DNA from: Pseudomonadota bacterium
GTDB lineage: Bacteria; Pseudomonadota; Alphaproteobacteria; Rhizobiales; Kaistiaceae
Reading direction: 5' to 3'
Assembly: GCA_023391905.1 (NCBI GenBank)
Contig: JAEWAD010000167.1
Span: 1 to 13,051, forward strand
DNA: 13,051 bases
Part shown: positions 1 to 7,618 of the stretch, in pieces
How the letters are laid out: every line of letters starts with the position of its first letter
How positions within the stretch are numbered: the stretch's first letter is position 1
Notes under the pieces: generated by a model
Told to the model about the DNA's origin: nothing
Seen by the model: the letters and a program-made list of their open reading frames with translations, nothing else
The model's database searches: none
Program-made: the position numbers and the translations under genes

Positions 1-1
1 C

Positions 2-1825
2 TGCGGCAAGTCGACGACGATGAAGATGCTGACCGGCCTGATCACTCCGACGGAGGGCTGGACCAAGCTGTTCGGCCAGTCGCTCGCCGGCAATGAAATG
101 GAGATCAAGCAGAACGTCGGCTACATGTCGCAGTCGTTCTCGCTCTACACCGAGCTGACGGTGCGGCAGAACCTCGACCTGCACGCGCATCTCTTCTTCA
201 TCCCGGCCGACGAGATCGCGGCGCGCATCGACGAGATGCTCGACACCTATGATCTCAGGGATGTCGCCGACTCGTTTCCCGACAGCCTGCCGCTCGGCAT
301 GCGGCAGCGCCTGCAGCTCGCCGTCGCGGTGATCCACCGGCCGTCGATCCTGATCCTCGACGAGCCGACCTCCGGCGTCGATCCGGTGGCGCGCGACTCG
401 TTCTGGCGCACGCTGATCACGCTGGCGCGCGATCATGGTGTCACGATCTTCATCTCGACCCACTTCATGAACGAAGCGGCGCGCTGCGACCGCATCTCGC
501 TCATGCATGCCGGCAAGGTCTTCGCGGTCGGCGCGCCGCAGGAACTGGCCGAGCAGCGCGGCAAGGCGACGCTCGAGGAGGCGTTCGTCTCCTATCTGAA
601 GGAGGCCTCCGGCATTCCCGAGGAGGCGCCGGTGGCGACCGCCGAGGAAACGGCGGCGCTGGAGGCGGCGACGAACGCGGCGCCCGCGGCGGCGGAGCGC
701 CCCCGTCGTTTCGACCCCGGCCGTCTCTGGGCCTATGCGCGGCGCGAGACGATGGAGCTGCTGCGCGACAAGATCAGGCTCTATTTCGCGTTGCTCGGGC
801 CGGTCCTGCTGATGATCACCTTCGGCTACGGCATCTCGTTCGACGTCGAGAACCTGACCTTCGCCGTCTATGACCAGGACAGGACGCCGGAGAGCCGGGA
901 GCTGATGGAGAACTTCTCGGCCTCGCGCTATTTCAGCGAGCAGCCGGAAATCAGTTCCGAAACCGAGCTGCAGAACCGGCTGAAGAGCGGCGAGGTCAAC
1001 ATCGCGATCGAGATCCCGTCCGGCTTCGGGCGCGACGTGATGGCGTCGCGCCAGCCCGAAGTGGCGGTGACGGTCGATGGCAGCATGCCCTTCCGGGCCG
1101 AGACCGCGCGTGGCTATGTGACCGGCCTTGCTGCCGGCTATGCCTCGGAACTGGCCGAGCAGAGGGGGCAATCGGTGCCCAGCGTCTCGATCGAAACCCG
1201 CTTCCGCTACAATCAGGCCTTCAAGAGCGTCAATGCCATGGTGCCCAGCGTCATCATGCTGATGCTGGTGCTGATCCCGGCGATCATGGCGGCGATCGGC
1301 ATCGTGCGGGAAAAGGAGACCGGCTCGATCGCCAATTTCTACTCGACGCCGATCAGCAAGGCGGAGTTCCTGCTCGGCAAGCAGCTGCCCTATGTGGGCG
1401 TCGCGCTGCTGAGTTCGGTGATCTTGTTCCTGCTGGCGCTGTACCTGTTCCAGCTGCCGCTGAAGGGCTCGTTCGGCCTGTTCGCGGTCGGAACCTTCCT
1501 CTACATCATCTCCACCACCGGCTTCGGCCAGCTCGTGTCGACCTTCACGCGCTCCCAGGTGGCGGCGGTCGTCGCCACGGCGATCATCTCGATCATTCCG
1601 GCCGTCAACTTCTCCGGCCTGATCATTCCGGTGTCGTCGCTGACCGGCGCGGGCCGCGCCTTCGGCCTGTCGTTCCCGCCGGCCTGGTATCAGCCGATCA
1701 GCGTCGGGGCCTTCACCAAGGGGCTCGGCTGGGCGGATCTGTGGCCCAACGTGCTTGCGCTGGGCGGCTTCTGTGTCCTGTTCTTCGTGGTCTCGCTGCT
1801 GCTGCTGCGCAAACAGGACGCCTGA
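2..1825 (+). CDS. rbbA: RbbA-like ABC ATPase/permease fusion, 3' part (partial)
   Basis: The frame is open from base 2, so the gene starts upstream of the window; the ATG at 20 is internal. The first visible residues, CGKSTT, are the end of a Walker A motif. Next come a Q-loop region (GYMSQSFSLYTELTVRQNL), a degenerate ABC signature (LPLGMRQRLQL, about 287-319), Walker B (LILDEPTSGVDP, from about 350) and the H-loop ISTHFMNEA. An Ala/Glu-rich linker (about 620-710) leads into an ABC-2 permease domain: one membrane segment, a large extracytoplasmic loop (YDQDRTPESR onward), then several C-terminal segments. The LPLGMRQRL signature and the NBD-to-permease fusion match the second half of RbbA (YhiH), which normally carries two NBDs; the first would lie upstream. 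RbbA is described as a ribosome-associated ATPase, but the architecture is that of an exporter. The stop overlaps the next gene by one base (TGATG), indicating a translationally coupled operon. About 607 residues are visible. Confidence 0.93.
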   Translation, partial: CGKSTTMKMLTGLITPTEGWTKLFGQSLAGNEMEIKQNVGYMSQSFSLYTELTVRQNLDLHAHLFFIPADEIAARIDEMLDTYDLRDVADSFPDSLPLGMRQRLQLAVAVIHRPSILILDEPTSGVDPVARDSFWRTLITLARDHGVTIFISTHFMNEAARCDRISLMHAGKVFAVGAPQELAEQRGKATLEEAFVSYLKEASGIPEEAPVATAEETAALEAATNAAPAAAERPRRFDPGRLWAYARRETMELLRDKIRLYFALLGPVLLMITFGYGISFDVENLTFAVYDQDRTPESRELMENFSASRYFSEQPEISSETELQNRLKSGEVNIAIEIPSGFGRDVMASRQPEVAVTVDGSMPFRAETARGYVTGLAAGYASELAEQRGQSVPSVSIETRFRYNQAFKSVNAMVPSVIMLMLVLIPAIMAAIGIVREKETGSIANFYSTPISKAEFLLGKQLPYVGVALLSSVILFLLALYLFQLPLKGSFGLFAVGTFLYIISTTGFGQLVSTFTRSQVAAVVATAIISIIPAVNFSGLIIPVSSLTGAGRAFGLSFPPAWYQPISVGAFTKGLGWADLWPNVLALGGFCVLFFVVSLLLLRKQDA

Positions 1826-2964
1826 TGATGAACAAGCTCCTTCGCTGGTCCGCCGGCCTCTTCCAGCTCTTCATCAAGGAACTCCGCAGCATCAAGGCGG
1901 ATCCGATCATGCTGGTGCTGGTGCTCTATGCCTTCACGCTGGCGGTCTACTCGGTCTCGACCAGCGCCTCGACGGAACTCAAGAACCTGGCCGTCGCGGT
2001 CGTCGACGAGGACGATTCGCAATTGTCCCGGCGCATCATCGAGGCCATACAGCCGCCGATCTTCCAGGAGGCGGTGAAGCTTTCGCCGCGCGACGTGGAT
2101 GTCGCCCTGAACGAGGGGCGCTACGTCTTCGTCCTCGACATCCCGCCCGATTTCGAGCGCGACGTGCTGGCCGACCGGCCGGCCGAGCTGCAGGTCGAGA
2201 TCGACGCTACCGCCATGGTCTTTGCCGGCAATGGCGTGGTGGTGCTGCAGAACGTGATCGCCAACGAGATCTCGGAATTCCGCTATGGCGGCGGCCTCGA
2301 GACGACGGCGCCGGTCAAGCTGGTGATGCGCAACGCCTTCAACCCGAACCTGAACTCGGTCTGGTTCGGCGCCCTGATGCAGGTGATGAACAACGTCACC
2401 ATGCTGACGCTGATCCTGTCCGGCGCCGCGCTGATCCGCGAGCGCGAGCGCGGCACGGTCGAGCATCTCCTCGTCATGCCGGTCGGCGCCAGCCAGATCG
2501 TGCTCGCCAAGATCCTGGCCAACGGCCTCATCATCGTGGCCGCCGCGACCTTGTCGCTGCTCTTCGTCGTGCAGATGCTGCTCGGCGTGCCGATCCAGGG
2601 CTCGGTGGCGCTGTTCCTGCTCGGGACGACGATCTACACGCTGTCGATCGCCTCGATGGGAATCCTGGTCGCGACCTTCTCCACCTCGATGGCGCAGTTC
2701 GGCCTGCTGGCGATCCCCGTGCTGATCGTCCTGAACCTGCTTTCGGGCAGCGCGACGCCGCTGGAGAGCATGCCGGTCTGGCTGCGCTACGCGATGCAGT
2801 CGCTGACGACGACGCCGCATTTCGTGTCGTTCACGCAGGCGGTGCTGTTCCGTGGCGGCGGCTTCCCGCTCGTCTGGCAGTATCTGCTGATCTTCCTGGC
2901 CTTCGGCGGCGCCTATTTCTTCGTGTCGCTGGCCCGCTTCCGCAGCGCCGTGCTGAAGGGGTAG
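1825..2964 (+). CDS. yhhJ: ABC-2 type permease, YhhJ-like
   Basis: This 379-residue inner-membrane permease is the usual partner of RbbA in export clusters. The layout is typical of ABC-2 half-transporters: a cytoplasmic start (KELRSIKADP), one membrane segment at about residues 28-45, a large periplasmic domain (VAVVDEDDSQLSRRII onward), then about five C-terminal membrane segments. The cytoplasmic motif RERERGTVEHLLVMP sits between segments, as in DrrB/YhhJ-type proteins. Two adjacent ATGs (1825 and 1828) are possible starts. 1825 is chosen because it overlaps the upstream TGA and has AGGA 5-8 bases before it; 1828 would remove only one residue. A membrane-fusion protein gene (YhiI/HlyD type) commonly lies upstream in such clusters but is not visible. 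The exported substrate is unknown. Confidence 0.92.
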   Translation: MMNKLLRWSAGLFQLFIKELRSIKADPIMLVLVLYAFTLAVYSVSTSASTELKNLAVAVVDEDDSQLSRRIIEAIQPPIFQEAVKLSPRDVDVALNEGRYVFVLDIPPDFERDVLADRPAELQVEIDATAMVFAGNGVVVLQNVIANEISEFRYGGGLETTAPVKLVMRNAFNPNLNSVWFGALMQVMNNVTMLTLILSGAALIRERERGTVEHLLVMPVGASQIVLAKILANGLIIVAAATLSLLFVVQMLLGVPIQGSVALFLLGTTIYTLSIASMGILVATFSTSMAQFGLLAIPVLIVLNLLSGSATPLESMPVWLRYAMQSLTTTPHFVSFTQAVLFRGGGFPLVWQYLLIFLAFGGAYFFVSLARFRSAVLKG

Positions 2965-3041
2965 GGCGGGCTTCGGTGCTTGGCCCGAATCTGGATGGCG
3001 TCGGCCCAAGCATGAATTTCTCACGGACTGCATTCCCGGAA

Positions 3042-3181
3042 CCATCATCCTGAGGTGCCCGGCGCGAAGCCGGGCCTCGAAGGAGGGTCCAGGGAATGCT
3101 TCCGGCTCCGTCGGCAGTCGGTGGTGCTCCGCTGGAGCCTCCTTCGAGGCTTCGCCTGCGCGAAGCACCTCAGGATGATGG
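3042..3181. repeat. Branched extragenic inverted repeat, family 1
   Basis: The outer arms at 3042-3058 and 3165-3181 are perfect 17-base reverse complements (left arm CCATCATCCTGAGGTGC). A second perfect pair lies inside them: 3075-3086 (CCTCGAAGGAGG) with 3138-3149. Each side also carries its own small hairpin between these blocks: 3058-3063 with 3069-3074 (CCCGGC/GCCGGG, 5-base loop), and 3149-3155 with 3160-3166 (GCTTCGC/GCGAAGC, 4-base loop). The element can therefore fold into a cruciform with side branches. The outer sequence resembles a palindromic repeat known to be dispersed in rhizobial genomes (recalled, not searched). It lies between the convergent permease and Rid genes and may act as a two-way terminator. 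Nothing else is seen in 2965-3231. Confidence 0.88.
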
Positions 3182-3231
3182 CGGAGCTGATCGAAAGGCT
3201 CGAAGCGGAAGACGGTGCTTCCTATGCCAGA

Positions 3232-3579
3232 TCAGGGCAGCGCGGCGACGGCCGTGATCTCGATCGTGTAGGCCGGGTCGGCGAGCGGAATCTGGCCGGT
3301 CGCGCGCGCCGGCGGATTGGCCGGGTCGACCCAGGCGTCCCAGACGCTGTTCATGGCGTCGAAGTCCCCGATGTCGGCGAGCCAGATCGTCACCGAGAGC
3401 AGGCGCGACTTGTCCGTGCCGGAGAGCGCGAGCACGCGGTCGATCTCGGCCAGCGCGCCACGCGTCTGGGTGATGATGTCGGTGCCGGCCGGGCCGACCT
3501 GGCCGGCGACATGCACGACGCCGTCATGGGTGGCGGTCTCGCACCAGCGCAGGTCCGGCTCCAGTCTCTTGATCTCCAC
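3232..3579 (-). CDS. Rid family (YjgF/YER057c/UK114) protein, probable enamine/imine deaminase
   Basis: The 115-residue length and the C-terminal motif PPARATGQIPLADPAYTIEI are typical of the Rid superfamily, trimeric cytosolic proteins. RidA hydrolyses reactive 2-aminoacrylate and related imines made by PLP enzymes. Arg92 and Glu107 match in spacing the RidA substrate-binding Arg105 and Glu120. The residue two after the Arg is Thr94, where E. coli RidA has Cys107, so this is probably another Rid subfamily. The start is GTG (complement of 3577-3579); AAGGAG lies 7 bases upstream on this strand. The gene is divergent from the sugar-type ABC operon with 298 bases between them, so a link to catabolism of the imported compound is possible. 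The exact substrate is unknown. Confidence 0.9.
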   Translation of the reverse strand: MEIKRLEPDLRWCETATHDGVVHVAGQVGPAGTDIITQTRGALAEIDRVLALSGTDKSRLLSVTIWLADIGDFDAMNSVWDAWVDPANPPARATGQIPLADPAYTIEITAVAALP

Positions 3580-3715
3580 GGCAGTCTCCTTCTTGCTGAT
3601 GACGCGGCGGCGGCTCGCTCGCCTCCGATAACCGCCCTGTTAGTCGATGCCGCGCGGACGCGCTACCATCGATGATCCCGTCGCGGGAAACGCAGCGTCG
3701 AGCTGCCGAAACCAG

Positions 3716-3745
3716 TTGACAGGGATCCTGCTTGCTATCTGATAT
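3716..3745 (+). promoter_or_regulatory. Candidate promoter of the sugar-type ABC operon
   Basis: TTGACA at 3716-3721 is a perfect sigma-70 -35 hexamer. About 18 bases downstream lies TGATAT (3740-3745), a weak -10 match. The surrounding 3722-3775 is AT-richer than its neighbours and holds a short symmetric GAGATGTCTC (3750-3759) that could be a regulator site. The rest of the 298-base divergent region (3580-3877) shows no gene. The leader from 3765 to 3860 is GC-rich with minor hairpin potential (GGGGCA about 3795 with TGCCCC about 3850). This is a visual call only. Confidence 0.4.
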
Positions 3746-3877
3746 GAACGAGATGTCTCAAATACAAAACGCCCGGACGCGGTGCGCCCTGGGGCAGGGG
3801 CATCGCGGGGAGCGGCCATGCGGCCAAGGGAGAGGCGGGGGCGTGCGCGTGCCCCGTTCATAGGGAGAGACAGCACG

Positions 3878-5083
3878 ATGACACTGGCACACAGGATGAA
3901 GACAGCTCTGGCGGCCGCTGCAGGCGCCGCTGCCCTGATGAGCGGCGCGACCCTGGCCAACGCGGCCGAGCCGCCGGCGGCCTTCAAGACGCTGCCGCCG
4001 GAAGTCCAGGCGCTCTATCTCGGCGTCGAGGAGACGATCCAGCCGTCGGCCTATGACAATTTCGCAGCCGTGGCGAAGCCGTGGAAGTGGTGCCACTCGG
4101 AATCCTACCAGGGCAACCCGTGGCGCGTTTCGGTGACGCATGAGCTCGAGCGCCTCGTCGGTCTCTACAAGGAGAAGGGCTGGATCTCGGATTTCGAGAT
4201 GTCGGATTCGAACGGCGACACCAGCCAGCAGATCGCCCAGATCCGTGCCTTCATCGACAAGAAGTGCAGCATCATCACCTCCTTCGCCGGCTCGTCGACG
4301 GCGCTCAACGAGGTGATCGAGGCGGCGTTCAAGGCCGGCATTCCCTTCGTCACCGGCTCCGGCGCCGTCACCAGTCCCTATGCCATCAACGTCGACTCGA
4401 ATTTCGTGAAGTTCGGCTATGACGTCGCCAAGGGCGTCATCGACGGCATCGGCGGCAAGGGCAACGTGCTGCGCATCGAGGGCATCGCCGGCAGCCCGCT
4501 GGTGGCCCAGCAGCGCGCCGGCGCCGACAAGGCCTTCGCCGAGGCGCCGGAGGTCAAGGTCATCCGCGACGTCAACGGCAACTGGTCGCCCAATGTCACC
4601 AAGACGGTGACGCTGCAGGTGCTCGCCACCACGCCGCAGCCGATTGCCGGCGTCTGGACCTCGGGTTCGGAGTCGCGCATCGTCGCCGAGGCGTTCCAGC
4701 AGGCCGGTCGGCCGATCCCGGTCGTCTCCGGCTCGATCTCGGGCGACGCGCTCGGCTTCTGGAAGGAGAATCCCGAGACGTTCCGCTTCACCGGCGGCGC
4801 GCTGATGCCGTCCTGGACGGCGCAGACGCTGTTCCGCGTCGGCGTGCGCGTGCTCGAGGGCCAGCAGCCCAAGCTCAACATCCTGATGATCCCGGTTCCG
4901 GCGGTGAACCCGGACGAGCTCGGCAAGTGGCACCGCGAGTGCATGACCAAGGATGCCGTCTCGATCTTCCCGGTCGCGCCGCAGGATCCGATGCCGGAAG
5001 AACTGATGGACGCCTATTTCGCCAAGCCGGCGCATACGGAATTGTTCGACTACGCGAAGACGCCGGATCCCTGCGCCAAGTAG
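3878..5083 (+). CDS. Periplasmic sugar-type ABC substrate-binding protein (CUT2 family)
   Basis: This 401-residue exported protein begins with a Sec signal peptide: Met-Thr-Leu-Ala-His-Arg, then a hydrophobic Ala-rich core and ATLANA before probable cleavage at residue 29/30. The mature part has the Peripla_BP_4 pattern of RbsB-like proteins: SNGDTSQQIAQIRAFIDKKC (110-130), IEAAFKAGIPFVTGSG (147-162), VLRIEGIAGSPLVAQQRAG (197-215), GVWTSGSESRIVAEAFQQAG (258-277). It is longer than classic RbsB (about 300 residues), with an extra N-terminal stretch (about 31-85) and a C-terminal tail. Four cysteines (72, 130, 355, 399) could form disulfides. The ATG at 3878 is chosen because GGGAGAG lies just upstream and it gives a complete signal peptide; the frame stays open back to 3782, but that extension lacks signal-peptide character. 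It is the first gene of the operon. The ligand is unknown. Confidence 0.92.
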   Translation: MTLAHRMKTALAAAAGAAALMSGATLANAAEPPAAFKTLPPEVQALYLGVEETIQPSAYDNFAAVAKPWKWCHSESYQGNPWRVSVTHELERLVGLYKEKGWISDFEMSDSNGDTSQQIAQIRAFIDKKCSIITSFAGSSTALNEVIEAAFKAGIPFVTGSGAVTSPYAINVDSNFVKFGYDVAKGVIDGIGGKGNVLRIEGIAGSPLVAQQRAGADKAFAEAPEVKVIRDVNGNWSPNVTKTVTLQVLATTPQPIAGVWTSGSESRIVAEAFQQAGRPIPVVSGSISGDALGFWKENPETFRFTGGALMPSWTAQTLFRVGVRVLEGQQPKLNILMIPVPAVNPDELGKWHRECMTKDAVSIFPVAPQDPMPEELMDAYFAKPAHTELFDYAKTPDPCAK

Positions 5084-5105
5084 GCGCGGGATTCCGCCAA
5101 TCGAT

Positions 5106-5131
5106 CCCGGCGGCCCTGACCGGCCGCCGGG
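5106..5131 (+). promoter_or_regulatory. Strong 10-bp hairpin between binding-protein and ATPase genes
   Basis: CCCGGCGGCC (5106-5115) and GGCCGCCGGG (5122-5131) form a perfect 10-bp GC stem with a 6-base loop. It lies 22 bases after the binding-protein stop and 27 bases before the ATPase start. No run of T follows (AGCTCTTCTG). An mRNA-protecting or partly terminating stem is therefore likelier than a full terminator. Such stems after binding-protein genes keep that product in excess over the membrane parts in other ABC operons; applying this here is inference. Confidence 0.75.
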
Positions 5132-5158
5132 AGCTCTTCTGCCACTCGGGGAATATGC

Positions 5159-5896
5159 ATGCTCGAGATCCGGGATCTCTCGAAGCGCTACGGCGAGACG
5201 GTGGCGCTCGACGGCGCCAACGTCACCTTCGCATCCGGCACGATCCATACCATTCTGGGCGAGAACGGCTCGGGCAAGAGCACGCTGGTCAAGCTGCTCT
5301 CCGGCATCGTCCTTCCCGATCGCGGCTCGATCGCCTTCGAGGGCCGGCCGATCGTCGGCCGCGACCCCGCCGATTTCCGCGCCGCCGGCTTCGCCACCGT
5401 GTTCCAGGAAGTGCTGATCGCGCCGGACCGCAGCGTCACCGACAACATCCTGCTCGGCTATGACGGCCTGTTCCGCCGCCGCGTGCCGCGCGGCGAGCGG
5501 CGGGCGCTGGCGGAAAGCGTTCTCGCCGAATTCGCGGTCACCCGCGTGCCGCTCGACGAGCCGGCCGGCGAGGTGCCGCTGGCGGCGCAGCAATTGATCG
5601 TGCTTGCCCGCGCGCTGACCCGAAAGCCCCGCGTACTCATCCTCGACGAGGTGACGGCGGCGCTCGATTTCGCCGACCGCGAGGCGGTGTTCGCGCTGAT
5701 GCGCCGGCTGGCGCGGGAGGGGTGCCTGATCCTCTTCATCACCCATCGCATGGACGAGGTGACGGGCCTGTCCGACCGCGTCACCGTGCTGCGGAGCGGC
5801 CAGGTCGTGAAGACGCTCGAGAAGGACCGGTTAGTGCCCGACGAGCTGCTCGCCCTGATGGCGCCGGATACGGCGCGGGAGCTGCATCATGGCTGA
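5159..5896 (+). CDS. Sugar ABC importer ATPase, N-terminal-type NBD (split RbsA-like)
   Basis: This 245-residue cytoplasmic ATPase corresponds to the first half of an RbsA/XylG-type protein (usually about 500 residues with two NBDs). Walker A is canonical (GENGSGKST, residues 34-42), the Q-loop is Gln83 (VFQE), Walker B is VLILDE (159-164) and the switch His is His196 (ITHRMDE). The ABC signature is degraded to VPLAAQQL (139-146), as is common in the first NBD of this family. It should therefore bind ATP and complete one site with the intact signature of the next protein. The start at 5159 is preceded by GGGGA at 7 bases; an ATG at 5155 is in another frame. Its end overlaps the next gene by 8 bases in a different frame. 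Confidence 0.92.
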   Translation: MLEIRDLSKRYGETVALDGANVTFASGTIHTILGENGSGKSTLVKLLSGIVLPDRGSIAFEGRPIVGRDPADFRAAGFATVFQEVLIAPDRSVTDNILLGYDGLFRRRVPRGERRALAESVLAEFAVTRVPLDEPAGEVPLAAQQLIVLARALTRKPRVLILDEVTAALDFADREAVFALMRRLAREGCLILFITHRMDEVTGLSDRVTVLRSGQVVKTLEKDRLVPDELLALMAPDTARELHHG

Positions 5897-6629
5897 CGCC
5901 GCCATCGTCCTCCAGGTTTCCGGCCTGTCGCTGAAGCCGGGTGCCGCGCCCTTCGATCTCTCGATCCGGCGCGGCGAGATCGTCGGCCTCGCCGGCCTCG
6001 ACGGGCATGGCCAGGACGCCTTCATCGAGACGTTGGCCGGTCTTCGCCCGCCCGTGACGGGCGAGGTCCGCGCGCCGCTGTCGAGCCGCGCGATCACCAG
6101 CTTCCGCCGCGCGGTTTCGAGCGGCATCGCCTATCTGCCGCGCGACCGCCGCGCCACCGGCATCTTCCCGTCGATGTCGATCCTCGACAATTTCGCCATC
6201 GCCACCGTCGGCCGCGACCGCAAACTCGGCCTGATCAGCCGGGCCGAGCGGCGCCGGCGCTACGACTATTATCGCGAGCGCCTCGCCATCGTCGCGCCGG
6301 ACCCGAGCCATCCGATCACCACGCTCTCCGGCGGCAACCAGCAGAAGGTGCTGCTCGCCCGCGCGCTGGCGCACAAGCCGGACGTGCTGCTCCTGAACGA
6401 CCCGACGCGCGGCGTCGACATCGCGACGCGGCGCGTCCTCTATGCCGTGTTCCGCGAACTGGCGCAGGAGGGGATGGCGCTGGTGGTGCTGTCGACCGAG
6501 ATCGAGGAGGCGCTGGTGCTCTGCGACCGCATTCTCGTCTTCCGCGAGCAGGAGCTCGCCGCACCGCTCGAGGGCGACGCGCGCTCCTCCGAGCGCATCA
6601 TCGCAACCATGTTCGGACGGGCCGCATGA
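5889..6629 (+). CDS. Sugar ABC importer ATPase-like protein, C-terminal-type NBD (split RbsA-like)
   Basis: This 246-residue protein corresponds to the second half of an RbsA/XylG-type ATPase. The Walker A position reads GLDGHGQDA (36-44) without the Lys, as is usual for this half. The signature LSGGNQQKV (146-154) is intact, followed by ARALAHKPDVLLL. Walker B is unusual: the family's LDEPTRGVD reads LNDPTRGVD (169-177), so the Mg-coordinating Asp is Asn170 and the catalytic Glu is Asp171. The switch His is replaced (STEIEEA), as in relatives with SSE. It probably hydrolyses little ATP itself but supplies the signature to the neighbour's Walker A. The ATG at 5889 lies inside the preceding gene's end (8-base overlap), so the two are translationally coupled. 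Its TGA overlaps the next ATG (ATGA). Confidence 0.9.
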   Translation: MADAAIVLQVSGLSLKPGAAPFDLSIRRGEIVGLAGLDGHGQDAFIETLAGLRPPVTGEVRAPLSSRAITSFRRAVSSGIAYLPRDRRATGIFPSMSILDNFAIATVGRDRKLGLISRAERRRRYDYYRERLAIVAPDPSHPITTLSGGNQQKVLLARALAHKPDVLLLNDPTRGVDIATRRVLYAVFRELAQEGMALVVLSTEIEEALVLCDRILVFREQELAAPLEGDARSSERIIATMFGRAA

Positions 6630-7618
6630 CCGCCGCCGTGACCACTTCCCGCGCCGAGGGCGGGCGCCTGCCGGCGTTGAAGGCGCTCTGGCGCCAGACC
6701 GGCTTCGCGCCGCTGCTCTTCGTCATCCTGCTGGTGATCAACATCGCCATCAACCCGGCCCGCTTCGCGCCGGGCGCCTGGGGCACGCTGATCGGGCTCG
6801 CCGCGCCGCTGATCGGGGCGGCCATCGCCTCGGCGCCGGCGATCCTCGGCGGCCGCGGCGGCATCGACATCTCGGTCGGCCCGATCATGGGCTTCGTCAA
6901 CGCCATCGTCGTGCTCGTGCTGGTGCAGAAGCTCGGCCTGACCTCGCCCTTCGTCGTCGTCGGATCGGCGATCCTGATCGGCGCGGCGGTCGGCGCGCTG
7001 AACGGCTTCCTCGCCACCATCCTGCGCATCCAGCCGATCGTCGCGACGCTCGGCACCTATCTGCTCCTCGTCGGCACCACGCTGACCATCCTGCCGGCGC
7101 CGACCGGCACGGTGCCGACATGGCTGAAGGCGCTCGGCGGGCCGCTGTCGATCCTGCCGCTCGGCGCCGTCTTCCTCGCCTGGTTCTTCATTCGCCGGCT
7201 GCCCTATTACGACCACCTGATGGCGGTCGGCAGCGACGACCGCGCCGCCTACACGGCCGGCATTCCGGTCACGCTGGTCCGCTTCCTGTCCTATGTCATC
7301 ACCGGCGTGTTCGCCGGAATCGCCGGGCTGATGATGACGGCGCTGATCGGCTCCGCCGATCCGGCGATCGGCCCGACCTACACGCTGATCGCGATCTCGG
7401 CCGTCGCGCTCGGCGGCGTCAGCCTCGCCGGCGGCCGTGGCGGCCTCGTCGGCGCGGCGATCGGCGCGATCGACATCTTCCTGCTGCAGAGCGCGCTGAC
7501 CTTCTTCAACTTTTCGACCTTCGTGCTGCAGATCGCCTATGGCGCGATCCTCGTCATCGCCATCGTGCTGACGGCGCTGCAGGACCGCTGGCTCGGCCGC
7601 GCCAGGGAGGGCCGCTGA
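6626..7618 (+). CDS. CUT2 sugar ABC importer permease 1 (BPD_transp_2)
   Basis: This 330-residue inner-membrane permease of the RbsC/BPD_transp_2 type has about eight to ten hydrophobic segments. The family motif GGIDISVGPIMGF (78-90) is followed by GALNGFLATILRIQPIVATLGT (from about 123) and, near the C-terminus, VALGGVSLAGGRGGLVGAAIGA. All three are hallmarks of CUT2 permeases. The ATG overlaps the preceding stop (ATGA) and the TGA shares one base with the next ATG. It should pair with the following permease as a heterodimer, rather than the RbsC-like homodimer, and couple to the two ATPases. The transported compound is not evident. Confidence 0.93.
   Translation: MTAAVTTSRAEGGRLPALKALWRQTGFAPLLFVILLVINIAINPARFAPGAWGTLIGLAAPLIGAAIASAPAILGGRGGIDISVGPIMGFVNAIVVLVLVQKLGLTSPFVVVGSAILIGAAVGALNGFLATILRIQPIVATLGTYLLLVGTTLTILPAPTGTVPTWLKALGGPLSILPLGAVFLAWFFIRRLPYYDHLMAVGSDDRAAYTAGIPVTLVRFLSYVITGVFAGIAGLMMTALIGSADPAIGPTYTLIAISAVALGGVSLAGGRGGLVGAAIGAIDIFLLQSALTFFNFSTFVLQIAYGAILVIAIVLTALQDRWLGRAREGR

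Noticed and set aside
1690..3168. Long minus-strand open frame (492 codons) opposite the RbbA/YhhJ genes
   Set aside because: Its translation is Arg/Gln/His/Asp-rich without domains, typical of the antisense shadow of GC-rich genes; the plus-strand genes have clear family motifs.
3782..3877. Earlier start for the binding protein
   Set aside because: The extension is Arg-rich and would bury the signal peptide; the ATG at 3878 has a good ribosome site.
3758..5746. Minus-strand open frame of 662 codons
   Set aside because: It lies antisense to the binding-protein and ATPase genes, has low-complexity Arg/Asp/His composition and no recognisable fold.
6442..7617. Upstream extension of the permease 2 frame
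   Set aside because: It runs through the NBD2 and permease 1 genes in another frame with Arg-rich translation. Permease 2 begins at the coupled ATG at 7618.
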